Positions 23,711 through 30,513 of a DNA stretch of 44,979 nt are shown one piece after another. The notes under the pieces were generated by a model that was given only the letters and a program-made list of their open reading frames with translations, was not told the DNA's origin and did no database searches. This DNA is from a virus, in IMG/VR virus record IMGVR_UViG_3300010396_000021, positions 1 through 44,979 of that record; one strand, given 5' to 3'. Each line of letters opens with the position of its first letter. Position 1 is the first letter of the stretch. Made by a program: the position numbers and the translations under genes.

Positions 23711-24418
23711 TCATGCTGCGAGCTCTAGCTGTTGACCAACACGACGCCAGCGAGCGGGACATTGCTTGCCGTCCCAGCGTTCAGCCAGTGAGCGGGCCGT
23801 GTTCTGATTGCGGTTGTGGTTCTGTGCCACGTCAGTCGAGTCCACGCTGGCGAAAGGGAAGCGGTCCTCAACCAGCGCCATGCCTCTGAGCATGTGCAGC
23901 GCGACTGGCGGCGTTCCATCCTCATCGCAGATCACGTCCATCGCTTCGTCCATGCGGCGATACCAGCGCGGCGTTCTGAGAATCGCGTAGTCAGCCGACG
24001 AGCCGATGCAGACCCTCGGCCACAGATCGCATAGGCGCTCTAGGCGCGCGATCCGCTCGTGCATATGCCAGACGGGTGCTCCCTTCTCGCCGAAGGGCCA
24101 TTGCGCGATGAGACGGTCGTTGAAATATTCGTCGCCTTCGATCACATCGGGCATCACCGCCCAGCTCGAATGCCCCAGCCAGCGCCCACAAAACTCGTAG
24201 TAGCCATCCCAGTCGGGCACGGCGCCCCGCTTCCACACCGAGAAAGCACCGTTGTCCAGCATGACGCTCTGCGCGATCTCGAAGATGACCGCTGTTTCGG
24301 CCTCTCGCGCTGCCTCGTAGGAGATGCAGAACGAGCGCCCTGAGAGCGAGAGCAGTTCGCTCCGGGGCGTGATGGGCGTCCCATGGAAATGCTGGGTCAG
24401 CGCTCGGCCCTGCCCCAT
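23711..24418 (-). CDS. dpdA: TGT/DpdA-like transglycosylase (DNA 7-deazaguanine insertion)
   Basis: 235 residues, shorter than tRNA transglycosylases. Motifs follow the order of the TGT barrel: LDNGAFSVWKRG (Asp55, as the DSGGFQ motif), AVMPDVIEGD (Asp91), VWHMHE, VCIGSS, LHMLRGMAL, then FASVDSTDVAQN, where the nucleophilic Asp should lie (Asp193 or Asp196). TGT swaps guanine for a 7-deazaguanine base; DpdA relatives do it in DNA. It overlaps queD by 22 nt and a YhhQ-like transporter lies a few genes upstream, so DNA is the likely substrate and defence against restriction the likely purpose. Family by motif reading, not by search; a tRNA substrate is possible. No zinc Cys cluster is seen. Confidence 0.75.
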   Translation of the reverse strand: MGQGRALTQHFHGTPITPRSELLSLSGRSFCISYEAAREAETAVIFEIAQSVMLDNGAFSVWKRGAVPDWDGYYEFCGRWLGHSSWAVMPDVIEGDEYFNDRLIAQWPFGEKGAPVWHMHERIARLERLCDLWPRVCIGSSADYAILRTPRWYRRMDEAMDVICDEDGTPPVALHMLRGMALVEDRFPFASVDSTDVAQNHNRNQNTARSLAERWDGKQCPARWRRVGQQLELAA

Positions 24419-24702
24419 CGCTGTTTGTCCTCCCAGACGGTGACGGAGAGTAGGAGCGGCGAAGCGTTCAACAGCACGCTTGCGATGTTCTCGACCGTGG
24501 ACGGCTCAAATGACTCATTCAAGTCCTGATCGTTGAACGCGCCCCATGCCCAGAGGCGGTCCAACTCGTCCGTCGATGTACCGCCCTCGGCCACCAGTTC
24601 CACCGTGTAGTCGTGCTGGTGCGGGTGGCACCACGGAGACTCGAAGTCGGGCAGCGAGTGGGTTGCCCTGAAGCGGTAGATGCGGGCTACGGTGGTCTTC
24701 AT
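24397..24702 (-). CDS. queD: QueD-like 6-carboxytetrahydropterin synthase
   Basis: 101 residues, a usual length for QueD. Zinc ligands are His15 in FRATHSLP and His28 and His30 in CHPHQH; catalytic Cys25 sits just before them. PSTVENIA (the pTxEN motif) is near 68 and the C-terminal Glu is in VTVWED. QueD turns dihydroneopterin triphosphate into carboxytetrahydropterin, the second step of preQ0 synthesis. The first step (FolE) and later steps (QueE, QueC) are not encoded here and must come from the host. It overlaps the transglycosylase gene. Confidence 0.85.
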   Translation of the reverse strand: MKTTVARIYRFRATHSLPDFESPWCHPHQHDYTVELVAEGGTSTDELDRLWAWGAFNDQDLNESFEPSTVENIASVLLNASPLLLSVTVWEDKQRWGRAER

Positions 24703-24911
24703 CGGACAACACCATCGCGGTCCCGTTTCGGCTCAATGCGAGGGTAGGCGGCGAGGGCTTCGTCGTGGCTTGCCCCGCCGAGGCGCATCCCTATCCGTTT
24801 GAGAACGCGCTCAGCTTCCTCCTCGGTGCCACCCGTCCACTTCTGCGCGAGTTGCTTGAGGTCCGCGCGAACCTCAGCGTTTGTCCATCCGGTGTAGTCC
24901 CGTTCGCTCAT
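24699..24911 (-). CDS. Hypothetical small protein (70 aa)
   Basis: 70 residues: a helical N-terminus (YTGWTNAEVRADLKQLAQ), then a Glu/Arg-rich helix (EEAERVLKRIGMRL). Overlaps queD and the upstream gene by 4 nt each, so it is translated with the modification genes. No family recognised. Confidence 0.65.
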   Translation of the reverse strand: MSERDYTGWTNAEVRADLKQLAQKWTGGTEEEAERVLKRIGMRLGGASHDEALAAYPRIEPKRDRDGVVR

Positions 24912-25138
24912 GCCAGCCCCTTACCTTCAGCGGCGAGGCGTGCTCGTCGTTCGTCATCAAGCATCGCCCGGAGCTTTAGGTTCTCCTTGTCGGTGGCCTG
25001 CGCCCGCATCCGCGCTTTGTCGCGTTGTTCGCGGACTTCGACGGTGATCGCGTGGGCACGCCCAACCGCAAGCTCCATCTCGTCCCGCGTGGGCTGTGCC
25101 GTCGAATCAAGGTCCAACCTCTCAATGCCGAAGATCAT
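24908..25138 (-). CDS. Coiled-coil small protein (76 aa)
   Basis: 76 residues, helical throughout: DEMELAVGRAHAITVEVREQ, RDKARMRAQATDKENLKLRA, MLDDERRARLAAEGK. A single charged coiled coil with no motif of a known enzyme. 4-nt overlaps on both sides. Confidence 0.65.
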   Translation of the reverse strand: MIFGIERLDLDSTAQPTRDEMELAVGRAHAITVEVREQRDKARMRAQATDKENLKLRAMLDDERRARLAAEGKGLA

Positions 25139-25392
25139 TCGCCCGCGTCCAGCCTCTCGCGCAGTTCCTTTGCAAGCGTCGGGTTTTCACCCTCCACCGC
25201 ATCCGCATACGCTCGCAGCGCGGTTCCAGCATGGGGGTCATGCGACGGGATCAGCGTGAACCTAAACTCCTTGACCTCTTCGCCCGTGTCGTTGCGGATG
25301 ACCGTGAACTTCTCGTAGTAGCCTTTGGGGTCCATAACATTCTCCGATTCGGCTTGCTTGACCTTGTGCGGGTAGATGATTGCTCTCGTCAC
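25135..25392 (-). CDS. Hypothetical protein (85 aa)
   Basis: 85 residues from GTG 25392, overlapping the transporter stop as GTGA. Beta strands (YYEKFTVIRNDTGEEVKEF, RFTLIPSHDPHAG) precede a helix (ALRAYADAVEGENPTLAKEL). Unknown function; lies between transporter and queD genes. Confidence 0.65.
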   Translation of the reverse strand: MTRAIIYPHKVKQAESENVMDPKGYYEKFTVIRNDTGEEVKEFRFTLIPSHDPHAGTALRAYADAVEGENPTLAKELRERLDAGE

Positions 25393-25916
25393 GCCAGCGC
25401 CTTAGCCGTGCGACGAGAGGGCAGCAGCCACACGATCACCAGCGACCACACGAAGCACCCGGCGAGCTTGGCGAAGGATTGAGCGGTAACGATCTGCCAG
25501 TCAAAGCCGAAGGCGATCCAGACGAACAGGATCGAGTCCAGAGCCGCGCCGCCGATGGCTGCGATGTTGGCGCGTTCGACCCAGGGTTTGCGTCGGGCGA
25601 GGTGGTAGATCGCGCCCTCTAGCGTCTCTGAGGAGGCAAAGGCGATAGCCGAGGCGATAGCGATGGTCGCTGTGGCGTTGCTGCTGTTGAGCGCATAGGA
25701 GAGGCCCGAGCCAGCGAGGATCAGCCCCGCCATCTTCAGCCACGGTTTCGGATACCACCAGCTCTGAAGCGCGTCCCGCGTGCAGAGATCCAGGCCGATG
25801 AAGAAGAAGGCCGTGACGATGCTCGCCTCTGGCCCGTAGTGGGTGATGATGAGGTTGGCGCTGACGATTGCCGCCAGATAGAGCGCGATCAGCGATGGCA
25901 CCTTCAGTCGCGGCAT
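25389..25916 (-). CDS. yhhQ: YhhQ/VUT-like membrane transporter for a 7-deazaguanine precursor
   Basis: 175 residues from ATG 25916, chosen for its GAAGGAGG site 5 nt upstream; in-frame ATGs at 25940 and 25958 also have coupling or weak sites. About five or six membrane helices, with YLAAIVSANLIITHYGP, FFFIGLDLCTRDALQSWW and WIAFGFDWQIVTA. The IVSANLI opening and the conserved D(L)xxRD element are those of YhhQ/VUT transporters, which import queuosine precursors such as preQ0. In the phage operon it would supply the base for the transglycosylase. Confidence 0.75.
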   Translation of the reverse strand: MPRLKVPSLIALYLAAIVSANLIITHYGPEASIVTAFFFIGLDLCTRDALQSWWYPKPWLKMAGLILAGSGLSYALNSSNATATIAIASAIAFASSETLEGAIYHLARRKPWVERANIAAIGGAALDSILFVWIAFGFDWQIVTAQSFAKLAGCFVWSLVIVWLLPSRRTAKALA

Positions 25917-25954
25917 AACGGCCTCCTTCGTCGTGTTCATTTGCCCCTTCTTCC

Positions 25955-26227
25955 TCATCGGTGTTCCTGGGTCGAGCAACGAGGACAGAAATCGTCATCT
26001 CCGCGCGTCTCCCAGTCGTCGGGCAGCTCAGCGGAGGGCGCTTCCGCTCCGCAGCCGTCACAGAGGCGGCGGACGCCCATCGCGATCACCGGGTCGGGCT
26101 GCCCGAGAACCTTGGCGATCGTGCGGAGGAGATCGGCGGTTGCCTGTCCCGCCTCCTCAGCGGCCTCGGCAGACTTGAACGGCGGCGTCGATGTAATGCG
26201 CACCTCTGCTGGCTTCTCCCCGCTCAT
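25955..26227 (-). CDS. Zinc-ribbon small protein (90 aa)
   Basis: 90 residues. The C-terminal half has CDGCGAEAPSAELPDDW, then FCPRCSTQEH, a two-pair zinc ribbon. The N-terminus is helical (AAEEAGQATADLLRTIAKVL). Its stop TGA lies over the first in-frame ATG of the transporter, so coupling is possible. Confidence 0.7.
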   Translation of the reverse strand: MSGEKPAEVRITSTPPFKSAEAAEEAGQATADLLRTIAKVLGQPDPVIAMGVRRLCDGCGAEAPSAELPDDWETRGDDDFCPRCSTQEHR

Positions 26228-26421
26228 CTCACCCTCCCCGGCCGCAGAGCGGCATCTACCGCTTCCTCTGCGGTCGCCCCCGTGAATCGTTCGTGACGGC
26301 TCAGCGTGACCGTCCAGCCGTCGCCGATGTTGGTCAGCCCGTAGATGACCTCGGTGGCGTCGAAGCGCTCGGCGAGCCTCGCCAGCGCCGCATCACCCTC
26401 GCGTAGAACCCCGTCGCTCAC
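26224..26421 (-). CDS. Hypothetical protein (65 aa)
   Basis: 65 residues from GTG 26421, with GGTGAGGGG in front; an ATG at 26439 would reach toward attP. Predicted alpha-beta: ALARLAERFDATEVIYGLTN, then WTVTLSRHERFTGATAEEA. First gene of the modification arm after the integrase and attP. Confidence 0.6.
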   Translation of the reverse strand: MSDGVLREGDAALARLAERFDATEVIYGLTNIGDGWTVTLSRHERFTGATAEEAVDAALRPGRVR

Positions 26422-26460
26422 CCCCTCACCCCCGCCCATAGGGGTTGGGGGCGGTTAGGG

Positions 26461-26471
26461 ACGAGCGGAAC
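26461..26471 (+). repeat. Direct repeat beside attP, copy 1
   Basis: ACGAGCGGAAC at 26461-26471 recurs exactly at 26536-26546 in the same direction, 75 bp apart, on either side of the tRNA-like core. Pairs like this can be arm-type integrase binding sites. Only two copies were seen. Confidence 0.5.
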
Positions 26472-26535
26472 GAGGCACCGGTTCGATTCCGGTCGTCGCC
26501 TTGATGCCCAATGTTCATGGGCTCTGAGGGAAGCC

Positions 26536-26546
26536 ACGAGCGGAAC
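26536..26546 (+). repeat. Direct repeat beside attP, copy 2
   Basis: Second exact copy of ACGAGCGGAAC, 8 nt before the integrase stop region. See the first copy; a role as an Int or excision-factor site is inferred from position only. Confidence 0.5.
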
Positions 26547-26553
26547 TTCTCCA

Positions 26554-27600
26554 TCAGTCGTCCTCCCCTAGGGCCTGGATCAGCGACGCCGTTAGCTGCT
26601 CTACGTCCCAGTCGGTGTAGACATCGGCGGTCGTCTGGATCGAGGCGTGGCCGAGGAGCTTCTGCTCCGCCTTGAGGTTGCCCGTAGCGTCGAGCAGGCG
26701 CTGTCCTGCCGTGTGCCTCGCGGCGTGCATGTTCATCGTGCGCCCGGTCCCGGTTGCGCCCTTCGGAGCGAGGCCCGCGTCGTTGAGGCGGCGGTGCCAC
26801 CACATGTGGAGGGCCGTGCTGCTCATCGGTCGCTTCGGGAACCGCCGCAGGCCGACTCGCGGGATCGGCTTGACGACGCACATCAGGAAGTCGGTGGGCT
26901 TCGCCTCCACGTCGAGGATGTGGCGCTCGAGGTCCATCCACAAGTGCGGGTCGGGCAGCGGGAGCTCGCGGACCTTCTGGCCCTTTGTGAAGATCGTCAG
27001 GCGCTTGCGCTGGTGGTCGAAGTGCCGGAACTCGACGGCGGCGAGCGCGCCCTTGCGGATGCCGTAGTCGAACAGCAGCCGCAACGCGATCCGGTCACGC
27101 AGGCTCTCGGCGGAGGCGATCAGCGAGCGGCGCTGGTCCGGCGTGAAGGTGCTGCGGTGGATGTCGCGTTTCTTCGCCCGCTCGATGTTGAGCGTCGGAT
27201 TGCCGTGCAGCCTTCCGATGCGCTGGAAGTGCTTGAAGAAGTCCGTGACGTGAGCAAGGCAGACGTTGTAGGTGCCCGGCGCTCCGTCGCCCCAGCGAGC
27301 GTCGAGGAACTGTTCGAGACGGGCGGTGCCAGTCGGTGGCTCGAAGTCCTCGACGGTGAGGTCCGGGAAGTCGCGGGCGAGCTTGTCGAGCGTGCCCTCA
27401 TAGCTGCGGTAGCTCGCCGCGGTCAGCCTCTTGCGCTTGGCGCGGAGGTAGGCGGCGACATCTTCGCCGAGGGGCAGCAGCTCGTAGGATTTGTCCCGCA
27501 CCGCCTCCCGGAGCATAGGCGCGAGCAGCTGAATCTGCTCTGGCGTCAGGCGCTCGCCGATTTCGAGCGTCCGTCCGTTGAGGTTGAGGAGGCTACCCAT
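26554..27600 (-). CDS. int: Tyrosine integrase
   Basis: 348 residues from ATG 27600; the longer open frame upstream overlaps other genes and lacks a start signal. The N-terminal ~120 residues are the arm/core-binding SAM-like domain (AAYLRAKRKRLTAASYRSYE). The catalytic residues are in order: Arg in FDYGIRKGAL (near 182), HAARHTAG with His-x-x-Arg (near 290), LLGHASIQTT (near 315) and nucleophilic Tyr in ADVYTDWD (near 325). It overlaps the SLOG gene by 8 nt. It would integrate the genome at the tRNA-type site encoded just downstream. Confidence 0.95.
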   Translation of the reverse strand: MGSLLNLNGRTLEIGERLTPEQIQLLAPMLREAVRDKSYELLPLGEDVAAYLRAKRKRLTAASYRSYEGTLDKLARDFPDLTVEDFEPPTGTARLEQFLDARWGDGAPGTYNVCLAHVTDFFKHFQRIGRLHGNPTLNIERAKKRDIHRSTFTPDQRRSLIASAESLRDRIALRLLFDYGIRKGALAAVEFRHFDHQRKRLTIFTKGQKVRELPLPDPHLWMDLERHILDVEAKPTDFLMCVVKPIPRVGLRRFPKRPMSSTALHMWWHRRLNDAGLAPKGATGTGRTMNMHAARHTAGQRLLDATGNLKAEQKLLGHASIQTTADVYTDWDVEQLTASLIQALGEDD

Positions 27601-27949
27601 GGGAAAACTCCCGGACTGGGATGCCTGCGGCCTTCGCTCGCTTGATGCAGCCTTCGGTACCTGAGCCACCCGGAAGGGCAATGAGGAGGTCGGCGCCAGC
27701 GTCCACCATCTCCTGATTGCGGATGTGGAACGCTGCGGGCGCGCCGTGCTTTGCGATGTCCGGCGGATGCGGCTCCACGGCCCATCCACGTCCAGCCGCC
27801 TCCCGCGCCGCGAGGCGGTCAGCGCCGCGCTGCGAGCCATGCACGAGGCAGAGGCGATGGGGTACCAGCCCGCCGTCCACATAGGCGAGTGCCTTGCGAA
27901 CCACGTTCACGTTGTGGTAGTCCCGACCGCCACACACGATGACCCTCAC
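27593..27949 (-). CDS. SLOG/YspA-like (DUF2493-type) protein
   Basis: 118 residues from GTG 27949, overlapping the mIHF-like stop. It opens with VIVCGGRDYHN, has LCLVHGSQRGADRLAAREA, and ends with DLLIALPGGSGTEGCIKRAK. These are the GGR, HGxxxGAD and PGGxGT motifs of SLOG Rossmann proteins that bind nucleotide-derived ligands. Phages often carry one next to recombination genes; its job is unknown. Not DprA: it lacks that family's C-terminal domain. Confidence 0.85.
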   Translation of the reverse strand: MRVIVCGGRDYHNVNVVRKALAYVDGGLVPHRLCLVHGSQRGADRLAAREAAGRGWAVEPHPPDIAKHGAPAAFHIRNQEMVDAGADLLIALPGGSGTEGCIKRAKAAGIPVREFSHG

Positions 27950-28242
27950 GCCGACACCGCCTCTCGCAGCATTCGAGCCTGCCTCTCGCTCAAAGCTCCC
28001 AGCTTCTTGTAGGGGGAGACGCGGATTCCGTTGGCGATCCTGCCCGCCTTCACCCTCCCGATCTTCGGTATGGCGACTAGGAACTCGTCCACTCGGAAGT
28101 GCGGCGCCCACTTGGACTTCAGGGCTTCTGAGACGGTCAGCTCTCCTGCTCTGAGGGAGTGCTTGAGGTGGGACTTGCCTGTGCGGACCGCGTTGGCGTT
28201 GGCTAGGGCTTGCCGGCGCTGGCTCAGTTCGGCGGGCGTCAC
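27946..28242 (-). CDS. mIHF-like integration host factor
   Basis: 98 residues from GTG 28242, overlapping the upstream gene as GTGA. The pattern (QRRQALANANAVRTGKSHLK, HFRVDEFLVAIPKIGRVKAGRIANG, GALSERQARMLREA) follows actinobacterial mIHF: a basic helix, then a helix-hairpin-helix-like PKIGRVKA and the LGxLxxRQ end. Host mIHF bends attP for mycobacteriophage L5 integrase, so a phage-borne copy two genes from int suggests self-supply of this cofactor. Confidence 0.8.
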   Translation of the reverse strand: MTPAELSQRRQALANANAVRTGKSHLKHSLRAGELTVSEALKSKWAPHFRVDEFLVAIPKIGRVKAGRIANGIRVSPYKKLGALSERQARMLREAVSA

Positions 28243-28766
28243 GACTCGCCCCTCTCCAGGCCGAGTGCGGAGGCGGGGTCCAAGCGCCGAGGCCCGGTCG
28301 CGCCCGACGCGATTGCGGCGACCTGTCGGCCATTCCAGCTCTCGACGTGCTCTATCCACGCTGCCCTGAGGTCGCGGCGGTGCTTCTCGCCCCAATCCGG
28401 GTCATCGAGAGGCAGCTGTCCAAGGCGCTCGAGCCCCTGGTGCTCGATGAAGGCGGCGATGAGCGGATGCAAGCCGGTTGGGATCAAGCCCTTCGCCGCT
28501 GAGCGGTAGATCGTGGGATACGCCTCATCGAAGGTGGGGCGCTCGGGTTCGGAACGCAGCTCGGCGAGCAGGTCGCTCACCGCCGGCCGGGGGTAAAACT
28601 TACGCCCGGAGTGCAGCAGGCGCTTCAGCGCCACGATGACCTGCGCCGGCTCAACGTCATCCAGCAGCACCCGGGCGGCTTTGCGTTCGGCCTCGTTGAA
28701 GTCGCCGGGCCAGCCCGCTTGCAGTAGAGCGGCGAAGGCGTCCCACTGGTCGTCGGTCCAAGTCAT
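28239..28766 (-). CDS. Replication-associated (helicase-loader-like) protein
   Basis: 175 residues, helical, with an N-terminal DQWDAFAALLQAGWPG and a GRKFYPRPAVSDLLAEL segment. Such small helical proteins paired with a winged-helix initiator often load the replicative helicase in siphoviruses. No ATPase motif is present. It overlaps the initiator-like gene and mIHF-like gene by 4 nt each. Assigned by partner and layout, not by motif. Confidence 0.55.
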   Translation of the reverse strand: MTWTDDQWDAFAALLQAGWPGDFNEAERKAARVLLDDVEPAQVIVALKRLLHSGRKFYPRPAVSDLLAELRSEPERPTFDEAYPTIYRSAAKGLIPTGLHPLIAAFIEHQGLERLGQLPLDDPDWGEKHRRDLRAAWIEHVESWNGRQVAAIASGATGPRRLDPASALGLERGES

Positions 28767-29503
28767 GCCGTCATCCCCATCGCTCGGTTCAGCGCAGCCG
28801 TGTCGCGCTCGTTCAACTCAGCCTTCTCGTCGAACTTGGGCTTCTCGGCGACGAGCTTCCGCAGCGCTGAGCGCACCGAGGCGGCTGGCCCCATCTGCCA
28901 GTCGGGATCAGAACCCCAAGTCGCCGCGAGCCGACAGGCCCTCAACAGGTCACCATCGGGCTCGGTCCCAGCCGCGTTCTCGATGCCAACCGGATCGACC
29001 GACCATCGCTCGACGGCACTGAGGATGGAGCAGGCTTCCTCTACGAGCTCGCGCGTCAATCGTCCTTCTCCTTGATCCTTCTCTTCACTCCTTTCCGTAG
29101 TCGGAGCGGTTGCGCGCGTGAGGGAGACAGCGGACGATGCTGGAGCATCGTGATGTGCTGGTGACGCGTCACGCTGCTGGCCCCTCCACTTCGCCGTGCG
29201 CTGCTTACCGGCCCTCTTGAGTGCCTGTAGTCGTTCCCGCGAGGGATTGAACTTCAGGTAGTTGTGCACCTCGTACTCGCCGCCCCGATCCAGTAGCAGA
29301 CCAGCACTCAGGAGCTCGTCCACGGCCCGCTTGGTGGCTGAGATGCTGAGGCTGGTCATCAGCGCTGCCGGCACTCGACCGTCGGTTTCGCCACGCGAGC
29401 AGTAGCAGATCGCGTTGACCCAGAGACGGAAGGCGCGGTCGCTGAGCGCCGGCAGCTTGGCGTCTTCGGGCATCGTGTTCTCAAAGCGAACCCAGCCACT
29501 CAC
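28763..29503 (-). CDS. Phage replication initiator-like protein
   Basis: 246 residues. The N-terminal ~100 residues form a winged-helix unit (LPALSDRAFRLWVNAICYCS; LMTSLSISATKRAVDELLSA; GEYEVHNYLKFNPSRER), typical of phage replisome organisers that bind the origin. A low-complexity linker follows, then a helical C-terminal domain (RLTRELVEEACSILSAVE). It lies in a run of replication and nucleic-acid genes. The likely origin may lie in or near this gene, but iterons were not seen. Confidence 0.7.
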   Translation of the reverse strand: MSGWVRFENTMPEDAKLPALSDRAFRLWVNAICYCSRGETDGRVPAALMTSLSISATKRAVDELLSAGLLLDRGGEYEVHNYLKFNPSRERLQALKRAGKQRTAKWRGQQRDASPAHHDAPASSAVSLTRATAPTTERSEEKDQGEGRLTRELVEEACSILSAVERWSVDPVGIENAAGTEPDGDLLRACRLAATWGSDPDWQMGPAASVRSALRKLVAEKPKFDEKAELNERDTAALNRAMGMTA

Positions 29504-29739
29504 GCCGCCGCGTCTCCCAAGAATGAGGTCTGCTCAAGCGCAACCCCTCGACGCAGCTTCCGCACGCAGCCAGAGCACGCCCAGACTTCGGGCTTGTAGA
29601 CCTCGCGGAGAACCAAGTCACTCCCTGAGCGGCGGGAGGCTGCTTGGCTTTTGTGCTCCCAGGCGTGGACCTTGCGTAGCACGTTGGGTCCATCGGGGTC
29701 TAGGGGCGCCTTGCAGTAGAGGCAGTTGACGTAAGTCAC
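29500..29739 (-). CDS. Small zinc-binding protein (79 aa)
   Basis: 79 residues with CLYCKAPLDPDGPN and WACSGCVRKLRRG, two Cys pairs in the form of a zinc ribbon, and a His (KVHAWEHKSQ). Coupled to the resolvase-like gene by a 4-nt overlap. Probably a nucleic-acid or protein-binding finger; no family recognised. Confidence 0.7.
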   Translation of the reverse strand: MTYVNCLYCKAPLDPDGPNVLRKVHAWEHKSQAASRRSGSDLVLREVYKPEVWACSGCVRKLRRGVALEQTSFLGDAAA

Positions 29740-30107
29740 GCCAACTCCTTCAAGGACTGCCGCAGTTCTGCGATCTCCTCCATCATTCCTTCCCAGTCAT
29801 CGAAGGGGAAGGCGATGTAGTCGCGGCTCCGGTTGCGGGCGAAGACGACCGCCGGCGTTTGGGTCGGTGACGCCGCCTCTTCGCTCTGCGCCAGCGCCTT
29901 CCACAAGTTCAGCGCCTCTACCTTCTTGCACTCAAACGACCACCCGGGCGTCTCGACCAAATCCCCGCCCCCGTAGCCCCCAGAGCCTAGGTTCCTTTTC
30001 GCCGTGGGGAAGAAGCGCCGCAGGCGTTCGGAGATGTGTTTCTCGTAGGCGTTGCCCTTGGCCTTGGGGCGGCGCACCAGCGGGGTCTTCCGCTTGAGCC
30101 CACTCAT
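29736..30107 (-). CDS. PDDEXK Holliday-junction-resolvase-like nuclease
   Basis: 123 residues. A basic N-terminus is followed by an active-site layout of the PDDEXK resolvase type: KHISERLRRFFPTAKRNLG, GGGDLVETPGWSFECKKVEA (Asp, Glu-x-Lys), then PAVVFARNRSRDYIAF. Such enzymes resolve recombination joints before packaging. The motif GD-(x)12-E-x-K is visible. It lies in the replication block. Confidence 0.75.
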   Translation of the reverse strand: MSGLKRKTPLVRRPKAKGNAYEKHISERLRRFFPTAKRNLGSGGYGGGDLVETPGWSFECKKVEALNLWKALAQSEEAASPTQTPAVVFARNRSRDYIAFPFDDWEGMMEEIAELRQSLKELA

Positions 30108-30313
30108 GCCGCGACCCTGACCCGCTCGTAGGATTTGACCCGTTCACGCTTGAACAGCGGCGGAAGACCCCGGAGCCTCACATGCTCATGCGCTGCCCAC
30201 TCTGAGTCGAAGTTCATCCATTCGAGCTGGTGCCAGCCGAGGCCGTTTACGTCGCGCTGGAAGATGCGATAGCAGGAGGCGCGAGGGACGTAGCGGACTT
30301 CGTATGGCCTCAT
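30104..30313 (-). CDS. Hypothetical small protein (69 aa)
   Basis: 69 residues from ATG 30313, overlapping the stop of the upstream gene. Aromatic- and Arg-rich (RYVPRASCYRIFQRDVNG, EHVRLRGLPPLFKRERVK), basic, likely nucleic-acid binding. No family recognised. Confidence 0.65.
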   Translation of the reverse strand: MRPYEVRYVPRASCYRIFQRDVNGLGWHQLEWMNFDSEWAAHEHVRLRGLPPLFKRERVKSYERVRVAA

Positions 30314-30513
30314 CCCAGCCACCGTCCATCTCCGAACAGAGCGGCGTGGAGGGCTTCGTCGGCCAGCTGCCAGAAGTTGGTGTCCTCGTTTTCTTCCGGC
30401 CCCTTGTGCGACAGCACCCAGGCGACCCGGTCCACCATCTCCTCGGTGATTTCGTTGTGGTGGCCCGTCACGCCGAACTCGCGGCAGATAGGACACGGGG
30501 CGGTTGCGCTCAT
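30310..30513 (-). CDS. Small zinc-finger-type protein (67 aa)
   Basis: 67 residues from ATG 30513. N-terminal CPICREFGVTGHHNEI forms a Cys/His finger, followed by a helix (MVDRVAWVLSHKG) and a tail ending in LFGDGRWLG. It overlaps the tiny DnaJ-type finger gene. Role unknown. Confidence 0.65.
   Translation of the reverse strand: MSATAPCPICREFGVTGHHNEITEEMVDRVAWVLSHKGPEENEDTNFWQLADEALHAALFGDGRWLG

Larger units (their letters stand above)
26461..26546 (+). other. Probable attP with tRNA 3' end
   Basis: Bases 26477-26501 read as a perfect tRNA T-arm plus acceptor 3' strand: stem ACCGG, loop TTCGATT, stem CCGGT, then CGTCGCC and discriminator T. The upstream half of a tRNA (matching GGCGACG, D-arm, anticodon arm) is absent. 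Tyrosine integrases commonly use tRNA 3' ends as attB, and the phage copy restores the tRNA on integration. The block lies just after the integrase stop (26554). The discriminator T suits a tRNA-Cys, but identity is unproven. Confidence 0.75.

Noticed and set aside
26401-26501. A complete tRNA gene on the plus strand
   Set aside because: The T-arm and 3' acceptor strand are perfect, but no matching 5' acceptor, D-arm or anticodon arm is found at the proper distance. It is better explained as an attP tRNA fragment.
28239-29503. Replication origin with iterons inside the initiator gene
   Set aside because: No clear direct repeats or AT-rich stretch were seen on reading through this region.
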